Assembly: GCF_900067135.1 (NCBI RefSeq) | Contig: NZ_FJUR01000002.1 | Span: forward strand, 124,001 to 188,000 | Source: Rhizobium sp. 9140 | GTDB taxonomy: Bacteria; Pseudomonadota; Alphaproteobacteria; Rhizobiales; Rhizobiaceae | DNA length: 64,000 bases | Direction of reading: 5' to 3' | Shown here: positions 57,236 to 64,000 of the stretch, one piece after another | Layout of the letters: every line of letters begins with the position of its first letter | Position numbering within the stretch: the first letter of the stretch is position 1 | The notes under the pieces: generated by a model | What the model saw: only the letters and a program-made list of their open reading frames with translations | Database searches by the model: none | Told to the model about the DNA's origin: nothing | Program-made: the position numbers and the translations under genes

Positions 57236-58366
57236 TCAGGCCGCTTGCTGCTTCGCCTCGGGGGAGGCAAGCTCAATGCCCTTGTCCCGGCAGATCGAAC
57301 GGATGTGATCGGCCGATTGCTGGATGAAGCCGATCGCGGCGTTGAACCCATAGGACTGGTTCTCATAGGTCGGATAGCCGTATTGCCTGGCTTCATAGGC
57401 CTCCCAATCCGGAACGGCGCCCGACTTTACCCGCGCCTCGTAGATATCCACCATCGCCATGTAGGCGGCGAGCTCGTCCTTTGTCAGATCGGGATGCCCG
57501 GCCCGCCAGGTCGGGTCGTCGATTTCGATGCACTGGCGCGGATTGGCGCGGCGCGGCTTGTCCTCGACCGACTGGGCGACTTCGAGCGAGAGGTTGAGGG
57601 CCGGGTTGGCGTCGGCGAGGATCGGCAGGATGGTGGCGAAATCGACGATGCCGCCGCCGCAGGGCCGGGTCTGGAAGTCGAGACCGCCGGGCGCCCGACC
57701 GACATAGGCGTCCTTGATATGCGTCTGGCGGATGTACGGAGCGAGGCGGCGGGCGGCGAAGACCGGATGCTCGCCGCGTTGCAGGCCGTTCGCCGTGTCG
57801 AACACCACGCCGACGCAGTCCTCGCCGACCTTCTCGATCAGGCGCAGGATTTCAAACGAGGTGATCTCGTCATGGGTTTCGATGTTCATGTGCGCGCCAT
57901 TGGCACGGGCGACGGGTGCGAGTTTCCGCAAAACCTTTTCCATGCCGTCCAGCTGGTCCTGCCAACTTACATCCGTGCGAAACCGGTCATTGGCCAGCCG
58001 GCCGCGATATTCGGACTTGAAATTGCCCGGCGCGACCCACAGTTCGAAGCAGCCGATCGCCGCACTCGCCTCGATCATGCGGGTGAAGCCGGCGATGATA
58101 TCGCCGCCGCCCGCCGCCCGCAGAGCCGGTTCCTCCGCGCTGCAATAGGGGTTGATCTTGCCGATGCCGCTTTCGAGGTAGAGGCCGAGGTCGTCGGCCC
58201 TGGCGCGGATGTCGCCGAGCGCGCCGGGATCGAGCGTCGGGCTCATGTCCAGTGCCGTGCTGAAGAAGATACCGGCAAGGCCCAGCTCCTTCACGTGATC
58301 GAGGCTGGCGAGCGGTCCGCGCGTTTTGGATTGAGGCAGCTTGATGCTGTCGATTCCGAGTTTCAT
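57236..58366 (-). CDS. Sugar phosphate isomerase/epimerase-like TIM-barrel protein
   Basis: A 376-residue AP-endonuclease-2-type barrel. Metal ligands of this fold appear as Glu in MNIETHDEIT, Asp/His in FDTANGLQRGEH, IRQTHIKDAYVG and Glu in LSLEVAQSVEDK. Relatives act as ketose epimerases, sugar isomerases or inosose dehydratases. A C-terminal extension of about 80 residues (from DELAAYMAMVDIYEARVKSG) is longer than in most family members. Substrate unknown. Confidence 0.82.
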   Translation of the reverse strand: MKLGIDSIKLPQSKTRGPLASLDHVKELGLAGIFFSTALDMSPTLDPGALGDIRARADDLGLYLESGIGKINPYCSAEEPALRAAGGGDIIAGFTRMIEASAAIGCFELWVAPGNFKSEYRGRLANDRFRTDVSWQDQLDGMEKVLRKLAPVARANGAHMNIETHDEITSFEILRLIEKVGEDCVGVVFDTANGLQRGEHPVFAARRLAPYIRQTHIKDAYVGRAPGGLDFQTRPCGGGIVDFATILPILADANPALNLSLEVAQSVEDKPRRANPRQCIEIDDPTWRAGHPDLTKDELAAYMAMVDIYEARVKSGAVPDWEAYEARQYGYPTYENQSYGFNAAIGFIQQSADHIRSICRDKGIELASPEAKQQAA

Positions 58367-58441
58367 GTCGAACGTCCTTTTCGTGTTTCCGGATGCGACG
58401 CACTTCGGTGGCGTCTTATGGGTATCATGGGTGAGGGAGGA

Positions 58442-59308
58442 TCACGCCCGCGCCGGCGCGGTCGTCGCGCTGCGGTTCTTTGGCTGGAGGCTTTTCTCCA
58501 GGTAGTGCTGACCGACCGAGGCGACGGTGGTGATGGCGAGGTACCAGATGGAGGCGACGAACAGGAGCTCGATGACGAGGAAGGTACGGGCGTAGATCGC
58601 CTGCGCCTGCGTCAACAGGTCCTGCATGCCGATGACGGAGACGATGGCACTTGCCTTCAGCATGCCGATGGCCTGGTTGCCGGTCGGCGGCACGATGAGG
58701 CGCGCCGCCTGCGGCAGGATGACGGTCTGGAACGTCTGCCGCGGCTTCAGCCCGAGGGCGGTTGCCGCCTCGCGCTGGCCTTTGTCGACGGCGACCAGTC
58801 CTGCGCGAATGATCTCCGACATGTTCGCGGCTTCATGCAGGCCGAGCGCCAGGAAGCCGGCGAAGGCCGGAGTGACCAGATCGTTGATCGAAATGCTGAA
58901 GTCGCCGATCCCGATCTGCGGGATGAAGAGGGCGATGTTGAACCAGAAGAAGATCTGCACGATCAGCGGCACGCCCCGGAACCACCAGACGAATGCCGCG
59001 GCGATGACCTTCAGAACGAGATTTTTGGAGGTCGCCATTAGCGCGAGGATGCAGCCAAGCGCGATGCCGAAGATCATCGCCCCCGCGGTCAGTTGCAATG
59101 TCAGCAGCACCCCCCGCAAAATCGAGGGGTGAACAAGGTAGCGCGGGATCTCGGCCCACTGGATGCTCTGGCTCTGCGCGACGATCATCGCGAAGAAGGC
59201 CAGAACGAGGATCGCGCTGGTCCCGGTCAGAAACTGCCCCCATCGGATCGACCTGACGACCGGGGGTGCAAGGTGAAGGGATGTGGAGGGAGCGACAAAC
59301 AGGGACAT
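58442..59308 (-). CDS. Amino-acid-type ABC transporter permease
   Basis: About 288 residues with an N-terminal membrane segment (about 24-43) before a BPD domain whose loop is RAGLVAVDKGQREAATALGL. VWWFRGVPLIVQIFFWFN is a typical family string. It starts four bases after the binding-protein stop. There is only one permease and no ATPase in this operon, so it may form a homodimer and borrow an ATPase from elsewhere. Confidence 0.9.
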   Translation of the reverse strand: MSLFVAPSTSLHLAPPVVRSIRWGQFLTGTSAILVLAFFAMIVAQSQSIQWAEIPRYLVHPSILRGVLLTLQLTAGAMIFGIALGCILALMATSKNLVLKVIAAAFVWWFRGVPLIVQIFFWFNIALFIPQIGIGDFSISINDLVTPAFAGFLALGLHEAANMSEIIRAGLVAVDKGQREAATALGLKPRQTFQTVILPQAARLIVPPTGNQAIGMLKASAIVSVIGMQDLLTQAQAIYARTFLVIELLFVASIWYLAITTVASVGQHYLEKSLQPKNRSATTAPARA

Positions 59309-59312
59309 GGGC

Positions 59313-60245
59313 TCATTCCACCGGCATGTTGGCGGCATCGTTGACCTTGACGGTCTTCACCGCGAGCGGTCCGAGGCCCCATTTCGTCATGATGGACTGG
59401 TAGGCCCCGCTGTCGACCATCTGCTGCAGGGCCGCGACAACGGTGTCGCGCAGTTCCGGATTGTCCTTCGCCGTCAGCATGCCGAGATAGCCGACGGCGA
59501 GCCGGACATCCGGCAGCGCCTGCAGGCCCTTGCCTTTGCCGGTCTGGTTTGCCGTCGTGTAGACGCTTGTCGCGTAGCCGTTCACGGTCGCATCCGCCCG
59601 ACCGGTGCGGACGGCCTGGAGAACATCCGGCATCTTCGGAATGGACATGATATCGATCGGCGTCGCGCACTTCGCGGAGGCCGCCTCGACCAGTTTGCCT
59701 TGAAAGGTACCAACGGGAACCGCGACCTTCTTGCCGCAGAGATCGCCCATGTCCTTGATACCGAGCGGGTTGCCCTTGATCGTCATGATCGTCGTCGCGT
59801 CGAACATATAGTCGATGACATCGACCTGCTTCTGCAGTTCCGGATCGTCATTAATGCCGGAGATCGAGATGTCGAAGCGTTTCGACAGGATCGACGGCAC
59901 GATCGCCGCACCGGCACCCACATCCGTCATCTGGATCTCGACGCCGAGGATAACACCGAGGGCCGCCGCGAGGTCGGCATCGATGCCCACCAGCTTGCCC
60001 TCGTCGCTGTGGAAGCTGATCGGCGGGGTCAGGTCGGTCGCGACCTTGAGAACGCCGATCTTCTTGATGCCTGCTGGCAGGGCATCCGCCAGCGTCTGCG
60101 AAAGAGCGACGCCCGGCAGTTTCCCGATGTCCGTCTCCGGTACCATCTTCACGACCGCGCCTTCCGCAGCCAGCGCGGATGCTGCCGAAAGCGACATCAC
60201 CGCGCATGCCAGGCCAGCCTTCATAAGTGTCTGCACGTTTTTCAT
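59313..60245 (-). CDS. Amino-acid-type ABC transporter binding protein (family 3)
   Basis: About 310 residues, signal peptide ending near ALAAEG (residue 27). Family 3 block GKLVGIDADLAAALGVILGV, SKRFDISISGINDDPELQKQ and GKKVAVPVGTFQGKLVEAAS. First gene of the minus-strand operon binding protein - permease - TIM barrel - gntR. The ATG at 60245 follows AAAGGGC. Confidence 0.92.
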   Translation of the reverse strand: MKNVQTLMKAGLACAVMSLSAASALAAEGAVVKMVPETDIGKLPGVALSQTLADALPAGIKKIGVLKVATDLTPPISFHSDEGKLVGIDADLAAALGVILGVEIQMTDVGAGAAIVPSILSKRFDISISGINDDPELQKQVDVIDYMFDATTIMTIKGNPLGIKDMGDLCGKKVAVPVGTFQGKLVEAASAKCATPIDIMSIPKMPDVLQAVRTGRADATVNGYATSVYTTANQTGKGKGLQALPDVRLAVGYLGMLTAKDNPELRDTVVAALQQMVDSGAYQSIMTKWGLGPLAVKTVKVNDAANMPVE

Positions 60246-60374
60246 AGGATGCCCTTTGACGATTCCGATTGTTAAGTCTCGAAAGCATCGAAGCAAATGC
60301 CGTGCCAACTTGTCATTTGTCCCGGTAAGCCACTGAAATAAAATCAATTATTTTACTTTATCGCGCAATCGGCA

Positions 60375-60410
60375 AAATATACGAAAGTATGTGCGAATTA
60401 AAATTTGCAC
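60375..60410. promoter_or_regulatory. Operator-like element A in the divergent promoter
   Basis: AAATATACGAAAGTATGT at 60375-60392 contains the inverted ATAC-GAAA-GTAT, and directly abutting it GTGCGAATTAAAATTTGCAC at 60391-60410 is an 8-of-10 inverted repeat. The first part recurs at 60645-60662. A GntR/FCD dimer is the likely binder, given that its gene ends the divergent operon; this is inference. Confidence 0.5.
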
Positions 60411-60644
60411 ATAAGCTGCTTGTTTTCTGGTCGTCAGCGCGTTTTTGAAGGCAGGAGGCCGGACAATGTTCATCCATGGAGGGAACAGGCGCATCTGCCA
60501 TGTAACGTCCACGCGCGGCTTTAAAGGGACGGCGGATGATTGCACCCGGTTCAGGCAGGTATCGAAATGCTTATAAAATATACAATAGCGGTCAAATGAT
60601 GCTCATGTGCATTTAATTTAATCTTTGATATTTTATTTACGACC

Positions 60645-60662
60645 AAATATACGAAACTATGT
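60645..60662. promoter_or_regulatory. Operator-like element B (second copy)
   Basis: AAATATACGAAACTATGT differs from element A at one base of 18. It lies nearer the Pot-type operon (start 60854), while A is nearer the binding-protein operon (start 60245), as expected if one regulator controls both. Confidence 0.5.
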
Positions 60663-60853
60663 AAATCATAAATATATCATTAAAATGAGCCAGATACGAG
60701 ATTTCCTCTGGCGTCTGGCGCGTTTGGCACGCCCCTTGCAAATGCCTTTGCATGAACACGATCGAAGCAACACGCCTGTCGCAAACGCCTTCACGCCCCA
60801 CCGTGACGCGGAAGGGGCTGTCGATCGTCGCAACGCCAGAACAGGGAAGCCCG

Positions 60854-61978
60854 ATGCCGGACATCGCAACAATGGCAGATCGCAAGCGGCTCAGCGTTCG
60901 CGGGGTCACCCACAGCTATGGCGGCCAGAACGCTGTGAGCGACATCTCCTTCGATGTCGAGGCAGGCGAGATTGTCGCTCTGCTCGGTCCCAGCGGCTGC
61001 GGTAAATCGACCGTACTGCGCGCCATTGCCGGGCTCATCCAGCCGAAGGCCGGCAGGATCGTTCTCGGCGATGACGATCTTGCCCATATCTCGGCGCGGT
61101 CACGCGGCATCGGCATGGTCTTCCAGAACTATGCGCTCTTCCCGCATCTCACAGTTTCGGAAAACATCGCCTATCCGTTGGCCTGCCAGAAGGTGCCGCG
61201 CGTCGAGCGCAAGGCGCGCGTCGAGGAAATGCTGTCGCTGGTCCGTCTTGGTGGCTACGGCAACCGTTTGCCGCGCGAACTTTCGGGCGGGCAACAGCAA
61301 CGCGTTGCGGTGGCCCGCGCCATTGCGGCGCGTCCTTCGCTGCTGCTGCTCGACGAGCCCTTCGGCGCGCTCGACCGTGCCCTTCGCTTCGACCTGCAGG
61401 TCGAGCTTCTCCACCTGCAGAAGACGCTGGGCATCACCACGCTCATCGTTACTCACGATCAGGAAGAGGCGCAGAGCCTCGCCAACCGTCTGGTGCTGAT
61501 GAACAAGGGCAATGTCGAGCAGATCGACACGCCGATGGCAGTCTACGACCGGCCGAAAACCCTGTTCGTCAACACCTTCATCGGCCAGGCCAACGTGCTG
61601 CACGGCACGGTCACGGAGTTGCAGACCGCCAGTACGAACATCGCGCTCGACAACGGTTTTCCGCTCAACCTGCCGCGCCGTCTGAACTTCACAGTCGGTT
61701 CCAAGGTCACGGTCACCGTCCGTCCGGAAGAGGTCCGTCTGTCGTCGCAGCCGGGTGAAAATACTCTGCCAGCGGCCGTCACCGTTTCCGTGCCGCTGGG
61801 GCCGACACTGGTCCACGACATGGTGCTCGCTGACGGCTCCGGCCTTCGCGCTTCCGAAGTTCGCGGTCCTTCCACCCTCATCCCAGAGCCGGGGATGACG
61901 ATCTTTGCCGAGATCGACACCGCAAGGTGTCACGTCTTTCCGGCGGTGCCGGAATCCATGCCGTCGACAGAACGATAA
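60854..61978 (+). CDS. Polyamine/iron-type ABC transporter ATPase (PotA-like)
   Basis: About 374 residues: Walker [53 protein letters not shown], and a C-terminal TOBE-type domain (GSKVTVTVRPEEVRLS). The start is uncertain: an ATG at 60854 follows AGGGAAG, while frames from 60752 or 60872 are possible. First gene of an ATPase-binding protein-permease-permease operon. Confidence 0.9.
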   Translation: MPDIATMADRKRLSVRGVTHSYGGQNAVSDISFDVEAGEIVALLGPSGCGKSTVLRAIAGLIQPKAGRIVLGDDDLAHISARSRGIGMVFQNYALFPHLTVSENIAYPLACQKVPRVERKARVEEMLSLVRLGGYGNRLPRELSGGQQQRVAVARAIAARPSLLLLDEPFGALDRALRFDLQVELLHLQKTLGITTLIVTHDQEEAQSLANRLVLMNKGNVEQIDTPMAVYDRPKTLFVNTFIGQANVLHGTVTELQTASTNIALDNGFPLNLPRRLNFTVGSKVTVTVRPEEVRLSSQPGENTLPAAVTVSVPLGPTLVHDMVLADGSGLRASEVRGPSTLIPEPGMTIFAEIDTARCHVFPAVPESMPSTER

Positions 61979-61996
61979 TCAACAGAGGTGAACATC

Positions 61997-63037
61997 ATGC
62001 ATGACTTCAAACTCAGCCGCCGCCATTTTGGCATGCTTGCCGCGGGCGTTGCCGCATCCGCCGCCCTGCCGTTCTCCGCCCGCGCCGCGGGCGGCACGGC
62101 CATCGCGGCGACCTTTCCCGGTAATTGGGAAGACGCATATCGCAAAGCGCTAACGCCCATCCTCGAGGCGGAAGGCTTTGGCCTGACGATCGCCCCGGCC
62201 ATGGCCCAGGACCAGCTCGCCAAGGTCATGGCAAGTCCCGGCAACCCACCTTTCGACACGCTCCTGATGTCGCCGGGCCAGATGGCCATCGCCATCGAAA
62301 AGGACCTGATCCAGAAGATCGACCCCGGCCGGTTGAAGAACTGGGGTATGCTCGATCCCGCTTTCCAGGGTGAGTATGGCCCGACGGTCACCATCGAGGT
62401 CAACGGCATCGCCTACAATCCCGACATTGTGCCGAAGCCCAAGGGTTACCGTGACCTGTTCGAGAACCGGGCCTACCAGGGCAAGGTGTCGTGGACCGGC
62501 TTTGCCTCCAACACCGCCGTCATGGCCTATACCGAGATGGCAAAAATCTTCGGCTCGGGGCCAAACGACATGGATGCCGTCTTCAAGCTCTTCAAGGAGC
62601 ATCCCGAGCAGCTTCAGGGCGTGGTCGACAGCACCAACCACCAGATGACGCTCTTCCAGCAGGGGGAAATCGCCGTGTTCATGTGCTCGACCGGCAATGT
62701 CGCGCGGCTGAAGTCGCTGGGCATGAATGCGGAATTCGTACAGCCCGAAACGGGTTCTCCCGCCGCCCCCGTCAACATCCACCTGACAAAGGGCGCCAAG
62801 AACCTCGACGCGGCTTATGCCTATATGGATGCCGCGATTTCCAAGGCCGCGCAGGACATGCTGAAGATGCCGCCGACGGAGATGTTCCCGACCAACAAGG
62901 AGGTCGCGCTGACGCCGGGCATCGAAGCCTACGTCACCCGCGATCAGCTCTCCAAGATGGTCTACCCGGATTGGGCGGCCATCAACAAGAACCGCGCGGA
63001 ATGGATCCGCGCGTTCGACGCTCTGGCTGCCGGCTGA
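61997..63037 (+). CDS. Polyamine-type ABC transporter binding protein (PotD-like) with Tat signal
   Basis: About 346 residues. The N-terminus KLSRRHFGMLAAGVAASAAL is a twin-arginine signal (S-R-R-x-F), cleaved near ARAAGG. The mature part is a family 1/8 solute-binding fold (ATFPGNWEDAYRKALTPILE, SPGQMAIAIEKDLIQKI). AGAGGTG precedes the ATG at 61997. Substrate may be putrescine-like, but this clade also includes opine and phosphonate binders. Confidence 0.9.
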   Translation: MHDFKLSRRHFGMLAAGVAASAALPFSARAAGGTAIAATFPGNWEDAYRKALTPILEAEGFGLTIAPAMAQDQLAKVMASPGNPPFDTLLMSPGQMAIAIEKDLIQKIDPGRLKNWGMLDPAFQGEYGPTVTIEVNGIAYNPDIVPKPKGYRDLFENRAYQGKVSWTGFASNTAVMAYTEMAKIFGSGPNDMDAVFKLFKEHPEQLQGVVDSTNHQMTLFQQGEIAVFMCSTGNVARLKSLGMNAEFVQPETGSPAAPVNIHLTKGAKNLDAAYAYMDAAISKAAQDMLKMPPTEMFPTNKEVALTPGIEAYVTRDQLSKMVYPDWAAINKNRAEWIRAFDALAAG

Positions 63038-63049
63038 GGAGCAAAGACC

Positions 63050-63877
63050 ATGAAGGCGAGCGGTTTTCCTTATGTCGTGCCGATGCTCATGCTATCGGTG
63101 GCGTTCTTCGCAACGCCGCTCGCCGTCCTCGTGGGCTTCAGCTTTTCCGGGCCGGGAGGAGCGACCGTCGAACATTACGGGCGCTTCTTCGGCGACGCAT
63201 TCAATTTCCGGGTCCTCGTCTCCACGGCGCGGCTCGGGCTGGAAACAGTGGTGGGAACGACTTTGCTCGGCGTGCCCATCGCGCTCCTCTACTGGCACAG
63301 CGGCCGCACCGCCCGCCAGATCATCATCTTCCTGACACTCATTCCCATGCTCACGAGCAACGTCGTGCGCACCTTCGCATGGATCGTCATTCTGGGACGG
63401 CAGGGGCCGATCAGCGAGGCTTTGATGGCGCTGGGCCTGACCGGCAGCCCGATCAGCCTGATGTTTACCGAGTTCGGGCTGCTGTTGGCCATGTGCCAGA
63501 TCGACCTGCCACTGATCATCCTGCCGCTGGTCGCCATCCTCTCGCGCACACCCGTGCAGTTCACCGAGGCAGCGCAGGTCTCGGGCGCGGGTCCGTGGCG
63601 CATTCTCGTCACCGTGCTTCTGCCCTTGATGCTACCGGGTCTGCTTGCCGGGTGGATACTGGTCTTTGCAAGCACCAGCAGCTCCTTCGTGACGCAGGCG
63701 GTTATCGGCGGGGCGCGCAATGTCTATGTGCCGCAGCTCATCTACCGCGAGGTCGGCACGCTGTTCGACTGGCCGCTTGCCTCCGCCATCGCGGTCGTCC
63801 TTCTCATTTCCACCGGCTGCCTCCTGGTCGCCATGACGATGATATCCCGCCACAGGAGGCTGGTCGGCCATGCGTGA
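63050..63877 (+). CDS. Polyamine-type ABC transporter permease (PotB-like)
   Basis: A 275-residue permease with six membrane segments. Family loop: TEAAQVSGAGPWRILVTVLLP. VVRTFAWIVILGRQGPISE is typical of the PotB group. Twelve bases after the binding protein. Confidence 0.92.
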   Translation: MKASGFPYVVPMLMLSVAFFATPLAVLVGFSFSGPGGATVEHYGRFFGDAFNFRVLVSTARLGLETVVGTTLLGVPIALLYWHSGRTARQIIIFLTLIPMLTSNVVRTFAWIVILGRQGPISEALMALGLTGSPISLMFTEFGLLLAMCQIDLPLIILPLVAILSRTPVQFTEAAQVSGAGPWRILVTVLLPLMLPGLLAGWILVFASTSSSFVTQAVIGGARNVYVPQLIYREVGTLFDWPLASAIAVVLLISTGCLLVAMTMISRHRRLVGHA

Positions 63878-64000
63878 CATGAAGGAAAATCCGGTCCCGG
63901 CTCTGCTCTACAAGGTCTTCGTGTTCGGCTTCGGCAGCCTGTGCGTTGTCTATCTGGTGGCGCCTATCGTCATCGCGCTGACGATGTCGTTCACCTCGGG
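63870..64000 (+). CDS. Polyamine-type ABC transporter permease (PotC-like), cut by window end
   Basis: Only about 43 residues are visible: a short basic start and a first membrane segment (VFVFGFGSLCVVYLVAPIVI) ending in LTMSFTS, as in PotC-type permeases. The ATG at 63870 overlaps the preceding gene by eight bases; an ATG at 63879 is an alternative. Confidence 0.8.
   Translation, partial: MRDMKENPVPALLYKVFVFGFGSLCVVYLVAPIVIALTMSFTS

Larger units (their letters stand above)
60246..60853. other. AT-rich divergent promoter region, no gene seen
   Basis: About 600 bases between the divergent binding-protein and Pot-type ATPase genes, markedly AT-rich from 60340 to 60420 and 60560 to 60690. It contains a near-exact 18-base repeat (60375-60392 and 60645-60662) and an inverted repeat at 60391-60410. 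Open frames here lack start signals. Confidence 0.65.

Noticed and set aside
56645..59041. A 798-codon plus-strand open frame through the GntR, TIM-barrel and permease genes
   Set aside because: It runs across three well-supported minus-strand genes and has no domain; a GC-driven shadow.

Overview
The window looks like alphaproteobacterial DNA of the Rhizobiales, probably Rhizobiaceae, and most likely an accessory replicon or a metabolically rich chromosomal region. The reasons are the high GC content with AT-rich promoter gaps, the pcaQ | pcaDCHGB and pobA | pobR arrangement, a SyrB-like gene pair, and the density of ABC importer operons each paired with its own regulator. I see no rRNA, tRNA, CRISPR array, complete insertion sequence or replication gene.

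Layout. 0-5 kb: a dipeptide/oligopeptide-type ABC importer (dppABCDF-like, minus strand, dppF cut by the window edge). 5-7.5 kb: a large LuxR-type (LAL/MalT-like) regulator. 7.7-17.5 kb: a sugar or polyol module with a SorC regulator, an FGGY kinase and a two-subunit transketolase on the minus strand, and a ribose-type ABC importer plus two short-chain dehydrogenases on the plus strand; related operator-like palindromes sit before sorC and in the divergent promoter. 17.6-20.4 kb: a LacI regulator and a 5'-truncated glycoside hydrolase. 20.8-25.5 kb: a metallophosphatase, a small membrane-anchored or secreted protein, a SyrB-like gene with a partner gene that ends in a similar coiled coil, and a soluble PAS-type chemoreceptor. 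25.6-32.6 kb: an apparently intact 4-hydroxybenzoate to protocatechuate to beta-ketoadipate pathway (pobA, pcaHG, pcaB, pcaC, pcaD) with PcaQ and PobR.

32.6-37.0 kb is a decayed catabolic/transport locus: an SDR and an AraC fragment joined, a frameshifted alcohol dehydrogenase, a cupin without a start codon, and a Liv-type ABC transporter in which internal deletions fuse the binding protein to LivG and LivF to LivH, with in-frame stops. Only livM still reads through. 38-42 kb: an L-idonate/ketogluconate module (LacI regulator, gluconate 5-dehydrogenase, 2-ketoacid reductase, L-idonate 5-dehydrogenase) around a perfect 20-bp palindrome. 42-44 kb: a LysR gene, a binding-protein remnant and an RraA-type aldolase.

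44-51 kb holds what I consider the most interesting system: biotin carrier, biotin carboxylase, a second carrier-like protein with a degenerate biotin motif, KipI (PxpB), KipA (PxpC), YcsF/PxpA and an aminotransferase, nearly all with 4-base stop/start overlaps. The layout resembles a urea-carboxylase-like enzyme split into subunits and joined to a YcsF hydrolase whose usual KPHG motif is altered. 52-56 kb: an SDR co-transcribed with a polar amino acid ABC importer. 56-60 kb: a GntR/FCD regulator, a TIM-barrel isomerase/epimerase, and a permease and binding protein without a local ATPase. 60.8-64 kb: the start of a polyamine-type (Pot-like) importer, cut by the right edge. The theme is scavenging of plant-derived aromatics, sugar acids, polyols and nitrogen compounds.
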